In this document: in pieces, positions 1 through 8,496 of the stretch
Layout: each line of letters starts with the position of its first letter
Numbering within the stretch: the stretch's first letter is position 1
NCBI RefSeq assembly: GCF_011751745.2
Contig: NZ_CP061170.1
Location: 1,488,001-1,552,000, forward strand
Length of the DNA: 64,000 nt
Reading direction: 5' to 3'
DNA from: Paramicrobacterium fandaimingii
Lineage (GTDB): Bacteria; Actinomycetota; Actinomycetes; Actinomycetales; Microbacteriaceae
Notes under the pieces: model-generated
What the model saw: only the letters and a program-made list of their open reading frames with translations
Told to the model about the DNA's origin: nothing
Databases searched by the model: none
Position numbers and translations under genes: made by a program

Positions 1-2
1 CA

Positions 3-284
3 GCGACGGTCATGCGCCTCATCGGTCCGCTGCTGCACGACACCGCACGCTTCGGCGCCGCGATGGACCCGAAGACACACCTTCAGGAAGCCGCGAACGA
101 GCGTGGCGCGCCCTCTCCCGAGTACGCGGTAGAGAGCACGGGTCCCGATCACGACCGCCGCTTCTCGGCGACAGTGACCGTTGGCGATCTTGTTGCCGCG
201 ACGGGCACGGGAACGAGCAAGAAGCAGGCAGAAATGGCCGCGGCCCTGACTGCCTGGACTGAGCTCAATGCCCGAACTTCCTGA
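3..284 (+). CDS. rnc: Ribonuclease III, C-terminal part (5' truncated by window edge)
   Basis: The frame is open from the first bases of the window, so only the C-terminal end of the gene is visible. The readable part has the alpha-beta-beta-beta-alpha pattern of a double-stranded RNA-binding domain: it begins with a helix around DPKTHLQEAANERG and ends with the helix SKKQAEMAAALTAW, the usual closing helix of RNase III dsRBDs. RNase III cuts dsRNA during rRNA processing and mRNA decay. Its last 17 bases overlap the start of mutM, so the two are co-transcribed and probably translationally coupled. The order rnc-mutM-smc is standard in actinobacteria. The catalytic domain lies outside the window. 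Confidence 0.9.
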   Translation, partial: ATVMRLIGPLLHDTARFGAAMDPKTHLQEAANERGAPSPEYAVESTGPDHDRRFSATVTVGDLVAATGTGTSKKQAEMAAALTAWTELNARTS

Positions 285-1164
285 GGTCGAGGTCGTCAGG
301 CGAGGTCTCGAACCGGCCGTGACCGGTGCCTTCGTGACAGCAGTGGATGTTCGTGACGAACGATCACTGAGACGCCACGACCGCACGGTAGGCGAATTCG
401 CCGATGTGCTGACCGGTCGGCGCCTCGCGGGAGCCGTTCGTCGCGGGAAGTTTCTCTGGTTCCCGCTCGGCGGCACCGAGGCTCTTGTCACTCATCTGGG
501 CATGAGCGGGCAGGTGCTGCTGCGCGAGCCCGGGGTCGACGATCGACACACGCGCATCGCCCTGATGATCGAGCACCCGCAGCACGGGGAGCTGTGCGTG
601 AACTTCGCCGATCAGCGCATCTTCGGAAGCATGGCCGTTGACAGGCTCGTGCCGACAGCAGATGGATGCCCTGCAGGCTTTGCCGGTGGCGCGACGGCTA
701 CACCGAGCATTCCGTCGCAGATGGCACACATCGCGCGTGACGTTCTCGACCCGGCGCTCGACAAAGACGCGGTGATCTCCCGCATCCGATCCAGACGATC
801 AGCGATCAAGCGCGTCCTCCTCGATCAGACGCTGATCAGCGGCATCGGCAACATCTATGCGGATGAAGCGCTGTGGGCCGCCGGCGTACATGGTGAGCAA
901 CCGGCATCCCGCATGTCGCGTGTACGCATAGCAACACTGCTCGATGCGGTCGCCGAGGTGCTCGAAAAGGCTCTGGCCGAGGGCGGCACAAGCTTCGATG
1001 CGCAGTATGTGAATGTCAACGGAGAGTCCGGTTACTTCTCGCATTCGCTCAACGTCTACGGCCGCGGGGGAGAGCCCTGCAACCGCTGCGGTAGCCCTAT
1101 CGCGAGGGAGAAATTCATGAACCGCGCGTCGCACTTCTGCCCGGTATGCCAGCGGAAACGCTAG
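268..1164 (+). CDS. mutM: Formamidopyrimidine-DNA glycosylase (Fpg/MutM)
   Basis: A bifunctional base-excision repair enzyme that removes 8-oxoguanine and other oxidised purines and nicks the abasic site. The N-terminus PELPEVE supplies the catalytic proline exposed after Met removal, followed by the catalytic glutamate. Lys61 in RRGKFLW matches the family lysine. The helix-two-turn-helix part ends in GIGNIYADEALW, and the C-terminal zinc finger has CNRC and CPVC pairs at about residues 271-294. Length of 298 aa is normal for the family. It overlaps the end of rnc. A short perfect hairpin follows immediately after the stop, and the gene is then separated from smc by an inserted TetR/ABC cassette. 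Confidence 0.97.
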   Translation: MPELPEVEVVRRGLEPAVTGAFVTAVDVRDERSLRRHDRTVGEFADVLTGRRLAGAVRRGKFLWFPLGGTEALVTHLGMSGQVLLREPGVDDRHTRIALMIEHPQHGELCVNFADQRIFGSMAVDRLVPTADGCPAGFAGGATATPSIPSQMAHIARDVLDPALDKDAVISRIRSRRSAIKRVLLDQTLISGIGNIYADEALWAAGVHGEQPASRMSRVRIATLLDAVAEVLEKALAEGGTSFDAQYVNVNGESGYFSHSLNVYGRGGEPCNRCGSPIAREKFMNRASHFCPVCQRKR

Positions 1165-1167
1165 CCA

Positions 1168-1182
1168 ATGCGCTTGGCGCAT
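1168..1182 (+). terminator. Short hairpin after mutM, possible weak terminator
   Basis: ATGCGC (1168-1173) and GCGCAT (1177-1182) form a perfect 6-bp stem with a TTG loop, 3 nt after the mutM stop. There is no T-run after it, so an intrinsic terminator is only a possibility. Confidence 0.35.
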
Positions 1183-1561
1183 GCAGGTCCTTGGGCGGCT
1201 CGCCGTACTTGTGTTGGTTAGGCCCCGCTTCGACTCTCTGTACCTGAAGTCTAGGTGGACCGGGAGCGTGCAATGACGTTGACGTACGCGGAGTGGCTGA
1301 TATGCGAGAGATGACCAGCACCGGGGGAGTTCGGGGATGCATTGGACGCCTGGTGTCGGTGTGGCGACGGCCTCGCTCTTCGCTGCTCGTGCATTTGTCG
1401 GGTACTCCGAGGACGGTGGAGCCAGAACGGCACGCGACTAACGGTTGCCATCCGCAAGAAGAGGTCAGGTAGTCGAGCAACGCGGGAAGACTTGCGGTGC
1501 CGAGACGCTCGACCGCGTTGAACCAATGAACTCGGATCAGCGCGACTCTTGCATCGATAAT

Positions 1562-1576
1562 TGTTAGTGACTAACA
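1562..1576. promoter_or_regulatory. TetR operator palindrome overlapping a -10 box
   Basis: TGTTAGTGACTAACA is a perfect 15-bp palindrome around a central G. Its right half overlaps TAACAT (1572-1577), which sits 7 nt before the ATG at 1585 and reads as a -10 box of a leaderless promoter. Binding of the encoded TetR protein here would block its own promoter. The palindrome is seen directly; autoregulation is inference from the family. Confidence 0.75.
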
Positions 1577-1584
1577 TTACGTGT

Positions 1585-2130
1585 ATGGTTCGCTGGGTTC
1601 GAACGCATGAAGCGTTGAGGCGCGCTGCGTGGACATTGTTTGCTGAGCACGGCTATGACGCGACGGCGACAGCCGAGATCGCAAATCGCGCGGGCGTAAG
1701 CGAGATGACTCTGTTCCGGCACTTCCCAACCAAGGAAGCGCTGCTTCTGGATGACCAGTTCGATCCGTCGATGGCCGAGGCAGTTCGCGCGCGTCCTGCG
1801 AATGAGTCCAACATGCGTGCGTTGGCAGAGGGGATTAGACAGGCATGGACGCGAATTGGTGCCGAGGACGCGAAGCTACTGCATGACCGACTTCGGATCA
1901 TTGCTGAAGCACCGACACTGCGGGGCGGGATCGAACGCAACAGTGAGAAAACCATCGCTGCCCTTGTGCAAGCGTTGATGGATCGTGGAGCGTGTTCGGA
2001 GCAGGCACGAGTCGCGGCAACTGCCGTCATCGCCGGCCTGAGCAACGCTCTGCTGAACTGGGCGCGGTCGGAGCCTACTTCGTTGGACTCCACGCTTGAC
2101 TCGGCCCTCGACACACTGGGAGGTAACTAG
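1585..2130 (+). CDS. TetR/AcrR-family transcriptional repressor
   Basis: A 181-aa one-component repressor. The N-terminal helix-turn-helix is clear: LFAEHGYDATATAEIANRAG, then VSEMTLFRHFPTKEALL, a classic TetR recognition helix ending in the FP-x-KE-x-LL motif. The C-terminal ligand domain is unassigned. An in-frame TTG lies upstream at 1561, but the ATG at 1585 is preferred because it begins the conserved region and lies 7 nt after a TAACAT -10 box, so the upstream codons would be promoter and operator. Its stop is 2 nt before the GTG of the ABC ATPase gene, so it is the first gene of a three-gene operon and most likely controls it. The ligand is unknown. Confidence 0.9.
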   Translation: MVRWVRTHEALRRAAWTLFAEHGYDATATAEIANRAGVSEMTLFRHFPTKEALLLDDQFDPSMAEAVRARPANESNMRALAEGIRQAWTRIGAEDAKLLHDRLRIIAEAPTLRGGIERNSEKTIAALVQALMDRGACSEQARVAATAVIAGLSNALLNWARSEPTSLDSTLDSALDTLGGN

Positions 2131-2132
2131 GC

Positions 2133-2852
2133 GTGCTCCAGTTCGAGATGGTCACCCGCAAATTTCGAGGTGGCGCTGGCGTGTCCGATCTGACATTCGA
2201 GGTCGGACCGGGCGAAATCGTGGCGCTGATTGGTTTGAACGGGGCCGGCAAGACCACACTGATGCGGCTTGCGCTCGGGATGCTCCGACCTCAACAGGGC
2301 ACAGTGCGGATCCTTGACCACGTGTTGGACGATGTGCCCGCAGACGGGTGGGCGCAGGTGGGTGCGCTGATCGAGGTGCCGCTGGCCTACCCGGAGTTGA
2401 CCGTTCAACAGAACCTGCACATCGCCTGCCTGCTCCACGGCTGTGACCCAGGGCGGGTGGAGAACTCGATGGAGGCATGGGAGCTCGACCCGGTTGCCGA
2501 TCGCCGGTTCCGTCGTCTCTCGCTGGGCAACCGGCAACGTGTCGGCCTGGCCGCAGCGCTCCAGCACGATCCCCGGTTGATCGTGCTGGACGAGCCGAGC
2601 AACGCGCTCGATCCCGCCTCAGTGATCCTGCTGCGTGAACAACTCACCAGGCGCGCTGGAGAGGGCGCGGCGATCGTGGTCAGCAGCCACCACCTCGACG
2701 AAGTATCGCGGATTGCGGACCGGGTACTGCTGATGAACGCAGGCCGACTGATCGGACAGCTCGACACCACAGGTGCTGATCTCGAACGCGCGTTCTTCGA
2801 GCGCATCCGACTGGACGATACACACCGAGAAGTCGTTGAGGAGGCGAGATGA
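2133..2852 (+). CDS. ABC transporter ATP-binding protein (ABC-2 exporter type)
   Basis: A 239-aa cytoplasmic ATPase. Walker A is GLNGAGKTT at about residues 34-42, the signature is the variant LSLGN near residue 129 (canonical LSGGQ), Walker B is LIVLDEPSNALDP near 148, and the switch histidine is in SSHHLDEV. The short single-domain form and the partner permease match drug- or antibiotic-type exporters of the ABC-2 class. The GTG start follows the tetR stop by 2 nt, and the 3' end overlaps the permease start by 4 nt (ATGA), indicating coupled translation. The substrate cannot be read from the sequence. Confidence 0.92.
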   Translation: MLQFEMVTRKFRGGAGVSDLTFEVGPGEIVALIGLNGAGKTTLMRLALGMLRPQQGTVRILDHVLDDVPADGWAQVGALIEVPLAYPELTVQQNLHIACLLHGCDPGRVENSMEAWELDPVADRRFRRLSLGNRQRVGLAAALQHDPRLIVLDEPSNALDPASVILLREQLTRRAGEGAAIVVSSHHLDEVSRIADRVLLMNAGRLIGQLDTTGADLERAFFERIRLDDTHREVVEEAR

Positions 2853-3601
2853 ACGCGGTGATCCGCGTCGAGGAGCTCAAACTGACGCGGTCTCTCGTCG
2901 GAGTGATCGCCACCCTCGCCATTGTCATCGGCATGGTCGCGCTGCTCGGCGGTATCACCGCAGGCGTCGCCAGCGGAAACCCTGAGCTCATCGGACAAGC
3001 CGGAGCCGCTGCCGCACTGGACTGGGATGGTCTCCTCGCGGGCGCGTCACAGATCACCGCCGTCGTCGGCATCCTCGGTTTCGGGATCGTGTTGGCCTGG
3101 ATGTTCGGCCGCGAGTTCACAGACGGCACGATCACCGGCCTCTTCGCTCTGCCCATCAGCCGGAGCCGCATCGCGCTCGCGAAGCTTGTCGTCTACGCGA
3201 TCTGGGCCGCCTCGGTCAGCATCGCCCTCGTTGTCAGTGTGCTTGCCCTCGGGCTTCTGTCCGGGTATGGCTCGCCAGGGGTCGAGACCTGGACGGCACT
3301 CGGACGGCTCTGCGCACTGGGGATACTCTCGGCAGGGCTCGCTATCCCGGTTGCCTTAATTGCCACCATCACTCGTTCACTTCTCGCCGCAGTCGCAAGC
3401 ACCGTCGCACTGGTCGTCATCGCGCAAGTGGGAGCCCTCGCGGGGGGCGGAGGGTGGATGCCGCTGGCCGCACCCGCGCTCTGGGCCATGTCGGACGGAA
3501 CCACCGTCACCACCGTGCAACTCGCCGTCAGCGGTGTCATTCCGCTTGCCTTTTCTGCGTTTACGTGCCTGGCCTGGAAGCGCCTCCAGCTCGACCATTG
3601 A
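2849..3601 (+). CDS. ABC-2 type permease
   Basis: A 250-aa integral membrane protein with about six hydrophobic segments: near residues 15-40, 65-90, 105-130, 145-170, 180-200 and 220-240. The loop LAWMFGREFTDGTITGLFALPISR is the typical ABC-2 permease feature before the second membrane helix, where a conserved Glu or Asp and the P-I-x-R turn recur. It pairs with the preceding ATPase through an ATGA overlap. Together with the TetR gene it forms a regulated export cassette placed between mutM and smc, genes that are usually adjacent. Substrate unknown. Confidence 0.9.
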   Translation: MNAVIRVEELKLTRSLVGVIATLAIVIGMVALLGGITAGVASGNPELIGQAGAAAALDWDGLLAGASQITAVVGILGFGIVLAWMFGREFTDGTITGLFALPISRSRIALAKLVVYAIWAASVSIALVVSVLALGLLSGYGSPGVETWTALGRLCALGILSAGLAIPVALIATITRSLLAAVASTVALVVIAQVGALAGGGGWMPLAAPALWAMSDGTTVTTVQLAVSGVIPLAFSAFTCLAWKRLQLDH

Positions 3602-3922
3602 CTCGCAGCTCCGGGATGCGGCGTGCCGTTTCTCGCATCGCTGACACGCGGGCGGTGTGAAACTCCGATGCATCCGATGATTTCGATTTGACGTTCGATG
3701 GCGGCCTTGCGAATTCAGTCGGAACGGTAGTCGTTCCAGGTCTTCCCTTCGACAGCGGCCACCGCGCGCTTCGCTCTCGCCTGATCAGTCTGCGATAGCG
3801 CTGAGGCGCCGCTCATGACCGCGTCACACGACGAGCCCGCTGGTTCCGCGGAATCACGGCCGTGATCCGTTACCGTAGACCACAGAGTTCCGCATCATCT
3901 CGGTCGGCGAAAGGCCAGCGCG
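3602..3922. other. 321-bp intergenic gap between ABC cassette and smc
   Basis: No confident gene. GATGCG (3615-3620) can pair with CGCATC (3634-3639), a weak hairpin just after the permease. A short minus-strand reading frame at 3715-3816 has plausible protein composition and is listed separately. TACCGT (3871-3876) is a candidate -10 for smc, giving a leader of about 40 nt before the TTG start. Confidence 0.5.
3715..3816 (-). CDS. Possible 33-aa ORF or gene remnant, unknown function
   Basis: The minus-strand frame reads MSGASALSQTDQARAKR and ends in TWNDYRSD. Composition (balanced charges, one Trp, one Tyr) looks more protein-like than the surrounding shadow frames, and the frame stays open upstream of this ATG, which suggests the tail of a larger, lost gene as readily as a microprotein. 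No ribosome-binding site or -10 box is evident. I do not recognise the family. Low confidence. Confidence 0.2.
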   Translation of the reverse strand: MSGASALSQTDQARAKRAVAAVEGKTWNDYRSD

Positions 3923-6900
3923 TTGTATTTGAAGAGCCTCACCCTCAAGGGCTTCAAGTCGTTCGCTCAGTCGACCTCTTTTGCCTTCGAGCCAGGGGTG
4001 ACCTGCGTCGTCGGGCCGAACGGATCGGGAAAATCGAATGTCGTCGACGCCCTTGCCTGGGTGATGGGGGAGCAGGGCGTCAAGAACCTGCGCGGCGGAA
4101 AGATGGAAGACGTCATTTTCGCCGGCACGTCAACGCGCGGGCCGCTCGGCCGCGCCGAAGTCACGCTCACAATCGATAATTCAGACGGCGCTCTTCCCAT
4201 TGAGTACTCCGAGGTCACGATCAGCCGCACTCTCTTCCGCAACGGCGGCAGCGAGTACGCGATCAACGGAGAGGGATGCCGCCTGCTCGACGTGCAGGAG
4301 CTGCTCAGCGACTCCGGGCTTGGCCGCGAGATGCACGTCATCGTCGGGCAGGGTCGCCTCGACACCGTGCTGCACGCAAGCCCCGAAGAACGACGAGGCT
4401 TCATTGAAGAGGCCGCCGGAATTCTCAAGCATCGACGCCGCAAAGAGAAGACCGTGCGCAAGCTCGAGGCGATGGAGACGAACCTCACTCGCTTGAGCGA
4501 CCTCGCGGGGGAGATTCGGCGGCAGCTCAAGCCGCTCGGACGGCAGGCGGAGATTGCGAGAGAGGCACAGACGATCGCCGCCGTCGTGCGCGATGCCCGT
4601 GCGCGAATTCTCGCAGACGACGTCGTGACGCTGCGCACGACGCTTGACTCATTTGGCCGTTCCGAGAGCGAGAGGCACACGGAGCGCATTGTGCTGCAAG
4701 AGCAGCTTGAGCAGAAGCAGCTTCGCATTGCGCACATCGAGAAGGCGCAACTGGGCGATTCCGTCGATGACGCTCGCCGTGTCTCGTACGAGCTTGATTC
4801 CGTGCAGCAGCGGCTGCGCAACCTGCACACGCTGACGGGCCAGCGCATAGCGCTGCTCGACGCGCAGACGGAGCAGACCGAGTCGTCGTCGACCGTCTCT
4901 GAGCAGATGATCGCCGACGCCGAGGGCGAGCTCGCGCAGCTGCGCGACGACATCGCGACGGCAGAGCAGCGTTCAGAGGCGGCGCGCACGCACACGGCGC
5001 AGACGCGGGAGCGCCTCGACGCCGTCGATCAGGAGATTCAGGCGCAGAGCGATTTGGTCTCTCAACACGATCTCGACATCGCCAAGCTGTCGGGGCAGGT
5101 CGAAACGGCCGGTTCGAAACTCGCTGCCGTGCGTGGAGAGAAGCTGCGCCAGCAAAATTCACTGGATGCTGCGGTGCAGCGCCGTGACGAGGCCCACCAT
5201 CGCTTTGACGAGATCGAGAGCGCATCGAGCGAGAGCAGCGTGAACGAGTCGGGGCTCGATGAGGCCTACGAGCTCGCGCAGTCACGAGTCTTCGACGCGG
5301 AAGCAGAGATCGACAGGCTCCGCGATGTTCTGCACGGGCACGAGCGGGAACGCGATGCCCTCGCTGCGAAGACGAGTGCGCTCTCTCGTGCCCTCGACAT
5401 TCGCGACGGCGCCGCGGACATGGTGGCGGCGAAGCTTGACGGAGTCACGGGAATCGTCGCTGACAGCGTGCAGGTGAAGCCCGGCTACGAGGCCGCCGTC
5501 ACGGCAGGGCTCGGCACGCTTGCCGACGCGGTTCTCGCGGCCGGATCGGCAGAGGCCGAACACGCGCTCGCCTACGCCAAGCAGAACGACCTCGGTCGGG
5601 TCGAAGTGGTTCTCGCTGACGGACCGCGTCGCGAAATCGCGTGGCCGAGCGCATCCGTCGTCTCCGCGGCATCCGTCGTCACTGCACCTGACGGGGTTCT
5701 GGGGCTTCTCGACCACATCGGCATCGTCGCCGATATCGGCGCCGCTCGCGGCGCGCGCAAAGAACTCAGAGGCGCTGCCGGTCAGATCACCTTTGTCACC
5801 GAAGACGGCGACGTCATCACCGAACATGTGCTGCGAGGAGGCTCGGGCGGAACACAGGGCCGCATTGAGCTTCTCGCCGAGCGGGATGCCGCCGACGAAC
5901 GCCACGCTGAGGTTGTGAGCATCATCGAGCGCTCGCGCTTCGAGCTCGACGAGCAGCGTGTCGAGCATACGGCGGCAAAGGAACAGTCCCAGCGTGCGCT
6001 GCAGTCTCTGAGGGAGCTCGACGCACAGCTTGCCGCTGAGACGGAAGCCCTCAACAAGGCGAAGGTGCAATACGACGCCTCCGTTGCCGAATGTGAACGC
6101 CTCACGGCGTCGCTCGCCGAGTCAGACGCTGCCGTTGTCGAGGCAGAGCGAGCGAGCGAGACGGTGAAAGCATCTCTTGCGACGGCGCAGAGTCGCCCGA
6201 GGCCCATTCTCGACGTCTCGGCCCGTGACGAGCTCGCGGCCGAACGCGAGCGCGCCCGCGAGGCGGAGGTGGAGGCGCGATTCCACGTGGAGACCGCGCG
6301 TGAGCGGGTCTCTGCTCAGCACGAGCAGGTGCGCTCGCTCACGCAGCGCCGTGAGCGTGAGAAGCAGGCGGCGGACGCTGCGGCCCGCCGCGCCGTCATC
6401 AGGCGCAGGCAGCTGGAAGCCGCCTCGCGAGTGGCCGACGCGCTTCCTGATGTGCTCGCTTCCGTCGACCGCTCGGTGCGCGAAGCATCCGTGACCCTCG
6501 CGAAAGCCGAAGAGCAGCGCGCCAGCCAGAATCAGGAGCTCACCACACTGCGACAGGAAGAGGCGGCGCTGCGCCAGCGTCTGCAGGCCGTGACCGAAGA
6601 TGTGCATGGTCTCGAGCTGCAGATCTATGAGAAGAAGCTGCAGCTGTCGAGCTTTCTCGAGCGCGCGGGAAGCGAGCTGGGGCTTGTCGAAGACGTGCTT
6701 GTCGCCGAGTATGGCCCCGATGTGCCGGTTCCCGTCGATGTTGCCGACGCTCCAGAGCTGCCCGAACCGGCCGAGAGCGACCCGGAAGCCGACGAGGCCG
6801 CGGGTGGCAACGAGGACGCGGATGATGGGGGGAGTGCCCACGCTGAGCCACCTGCGAAGCCGCATCACGAGGAAGCCATCGACACCGAGGCCGGGCCGGA

Positions 6901-7591
6901 ATTCGAAACCGTTCCCTACGATCGAGCAGAGCAGCAGCGACGTCTCGAGAAGGCCGAACGCCAGCTGCAGAAGCTGGGTCGGGTGAACCCGCTGGCGCTC
7001 GAAGAGTTCGCCGCTCTCGAGCAGAGACACAAATTTCTCACGGAGCAGCTTACCGACCTCACGAATACACGCAAAGATCTGCTCACCATCATCGACGAAC
7101 TCGACGACAAGATGCAGACGATCTTCCGGGATGCCTTCGAAGACACGAAGCAGGCGTTCAGCGAGGTGTTTCCCATCTTGTTCCCCGGGGGAACGGGGAG
7201 CATCGCCCTCACAAATCCCGATGACATGCTGAACACGGGGATCGACGTGGCTGTGCGCCCCGCGGGCAAGAAGATCAAGCGATTGTCGCTGCTCTCGGGC
7301 GGCGAGCGTTCACTCGCCGCTGTCGCGCTGCTCATCGCCATCTTCAAGGCTCGCCCCAGCCCGTTCTACATCATGGACGAGGTGGAGGCAGCCCTCGACG
7401 ATGCAAACCTCGGTCGGCTGCTCACAATCTTCGAATCGCTGCGCGAAGCGTCGCAGCTCATCGTCATCACGCACCAGAAGCGCACGATGGAGATCGCCGA
7501 CGCCCTCTACGGCGTCTCGATGCGCCAGGACGGCGTGTCGGCCGTGGTCGGACAGCGGCTCGCCGACGAGCGAGAACCCGCGAGCGCGTGA
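3923..7591 (+). CDS. smc: Chromosome segregation ATPase SMC
   Basis: The core of the bacterial condensin that loops and organises the chromosome. It starts with TTG giving MYLKSLTLKGFKSF, the conserved N-terminus, with no better start nearby. Walker A GPNGSGKS is at about 31-38, followed by long heptad coiled coils, a glycine-rich hinge at about residues 500-640, a second coiled coil, the signature LSGGERS at about 1124 and Walker B YIMDEVEAALDD at about 1148. At 1222 aa it is slightly long, explained by an acidic, proline-containing insertion at about residues 932-998 in the C-terminal coil. It lies upstream of ftsY in the usual order. No scpA or scpB is in the window. Confidence 0.97.
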   Translation: MYLKSLTLKGFKSFAQSTSFAFEPGVTCVVGPNGSGKSNVVDALAWVMGEQGVKNLRGGKMEDVIFAGTSTRGPLGRAEVTLTIDNSDGALPIEYSEVTISRTLFRNGGSEYAINGEGCRLLDVQELLSDSGLGREMHVIVGQGRLDTVLHASPEERRGFIEEAAGILKHRRRKEKTVRKLEAMETNLTRLSDLAGEIRRQLKPLGRQAEIAREAQTIAAVVRDARARILADDVVTLRTTLDSFGRSESERHTERIVLQEQLEQKQLRIAHIEKAQLGDSVDDARRVSYELDSVQQRLRNLHTLTGQRIALLDAQTEQTESSSTVSEQMIADAEGELAQLRDDIATAEQRSEAARTHTAQTRERLDAVDQEIQAQSDLVSQHDLDIAKLSGQVETAGSKLAAVRGEKLRQQNSLDAAVQRRDEAHHRFDEIESASSESSVNESGLDEAYELAQSRVFDAEAEIDRLRDVLHGHERERDALAAKTSALSRALDIRDGAADMVAAKLDGVTGIVADSVQVKPGYEAAVTAGLGTLADAVLAAGSAEAEHALAYAKQNDLGRVEVVLADGPRREIAWPSASVVSAASVVTAPDGVLGLLDHIGIVADIGAARGARKELRGAAGQITFVTEDGDVITEHVLRGGSGGTQGRIELLAERDAADERHAEVVSIIERSRFELDEQRVEHTAAKEQSQRALQSLRELDAQLAAETEALNKAKVQYDASVAECERLTASLAESDAAVVEAERASETVKASLATAQSRPRPILDVSARDELAAERERAREAEVEARFHVETARERVSAQHEQVRSLTQRREREKQAADAAARRAVIRRRQLEAASRVADALPDVLASVDRSVREASVTLAKAEEQRASQNQELTTLRQEEAALRQRLQAVTEDVHGLELQIYEKKLQLSSFLERAGSELGLVEDVLVAEYGPDVPVPVDVADAPELPEPAESDPEADEAAGGNEDADDGGSAHAEPPAKPHHEEAIDTEAGPEFETVPYDRAEQQRRLEKAERQLQKLGRVNPLALEEFAALEQRHKFLTEQLTDLTNTRKDLLTIIDELDDKMQTIFRDAFEDTKQAFSEVFPILFPGGTGSIALTNPDDMLNTGIDVAVRPAGKKIKRLSLLSGGERSLAAVALLIAIFKARPSPFYIMDEVEAALDDANLGRLLTIFESLREASQLIVITHQKRTMEIADALYGVSMRQDGVSAVVGQRLADEREPASA

Positions 7592-7605
7592 CGCGTGCTG
7601 GCGGC

Positions 7606-7611
7606 TACGCT
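7606..7611 (+). promoter_or_regulatory. -10 box of leaderless ftsY promoter
   Basis: TACGCT lies exactly 6 nt before the ATG of ftsY (7618), matching the TANNNT leaderless arrangement that recurs in this window. Transcription would start at or next to the A of ATG. Confidence 0.55.
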
Positions 7612-7617
7612 TGAACC

Positions 7618-8496
7618 ATGGCAGATAGCACCCCGTGGTCGCTCTCCGGCGCCCTGAAAGGCATGTTCCGGAGGCCCACCATCGACGAGTCGACCTGGGA
7701 CGACCTCGAGTACGCACTCATCACCGCCGACTTCGGCTCTGACATCGCCGAGGCGATTATCGACGAGCTTCGTGCGAACGTTGACCGGTATCACACAACC
7801 GACCCCCGCGATCTTCAGCGGATGCTGCGGGAAACCGTCGATGAGCGGCTGTCGCGCTTCGATCCGACGCTGACGCTGAGCGAACGACCAGCAGTCGTGC
7901 TGATGGTCGGTGTGAACGGCGTTGGCAAGACGACAACCATCGGCAAGCTCGCGCGCTTCATCAGCAATGCGGGGCGCAGCGTTGTCGTCGGAGCCGCAGA
8001 TACGTTCCGTGCGGCCGCCGTCGAGCAGCTCGGAACCTGGGCAGAGCGAGCGGGCGTCGCCATCGTCAAACCCCAGCACCCTGGGCAGGATCCTGCATCG
8101 GTCGCCTATCAGACCGTTGAGCACGCCCTCAGCGCCGGAACCGAGATCGTGCTCATCGACACGGCCGGTCGTCTGCACACAAAGGGCGGGCTCATGGACG
8201 AGCTGTCGAAGATCCGCCGCGTCGTCGAAAAGCAGACGCCCATTGCGGAGGTGCTGCTTGTGCTCGACGCGACAACGGGCCAAAACGGCGTGCAGCAGGC
8301 GCAGGCATTCATTGAGCACGCCGGCGTCACGGGGCTCGTGCTCACGAAGCTCGACGGCTCTGCGAAGGGCGGTTTCGTGCTCGCCGTTCAAGAGCGAACG
8401 GGACTGCCAATCAAGCTCATCGGCCAAGGCGAGGGCATCGGCGACATCACCGGTTTCACCCCTCACGTCTTCGCCCAGAACCTCGTGGGGGCGTAA
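7618..8496 (+). CDS. ftsY: Signal recognition particle receptor FtsY
   Basis: The SRP receptor GTPase that docks ribosome-nascent-chain complexes at the inner membrane. At 292 aa it contains the N domain (helical, residues 1 to about 90) and the G domain but almost no acidic A domain. G motifs: GVNGVGKTT at about 99, DTAGRLHTKGGLM at about 181, and TKLDGSAKGG at about 243. The closing helix GEGIGDITGFTPHVFAQNLVG is typical. It is 26 nt downstream of smc but has its own TACGCT -10 box. The stop is immediately followed by the ATG of the DUF2004 gene. Its SRP partner Ffh is encoded 2.3 kb downstream. Confidence 0.97.
   Translation: MADSTPWSLSGALKGMFRRPTIDESTWDDLEYALITADFGSDIAEAIIDELRANVDRYHTTDPRDLQRMLRETVDERLSRFDPTLTLSERPAVVLMVGVNGVGKTTTIGKLARFISNAGRSVVVGAADTFRAAAVEQLGTWAERAGVAIVKPQHPGQDPASVAYQTVEHALSAGTEIVLIDTAGRLHTKGGLMDELSKIRRVVEKQTPIAEVLLVLDATTGQNGVQQAQAFIEHAGVTGLVLTKLDGSAKGGFVLAVQERTGLPIKLIGQGEGIGDITGFTPHVFAQNLVGA

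Larger units (their letters stand above)
1165..1584. other. 420-bp intergenic gap upstream of the TetR gene
   Basis: No convincing gene was found on either strand; the open frames present have arginine/serine-rich composition typical of shadow frames. The left edge holds a 6-bp perfect hairpin just after mutM. The right edge holds the operator and -10 element of the TetR gene. The rest has no repeat or RNA structure that I recognise. It may be the junction of the inserted cassette. Confidence 0.5.
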
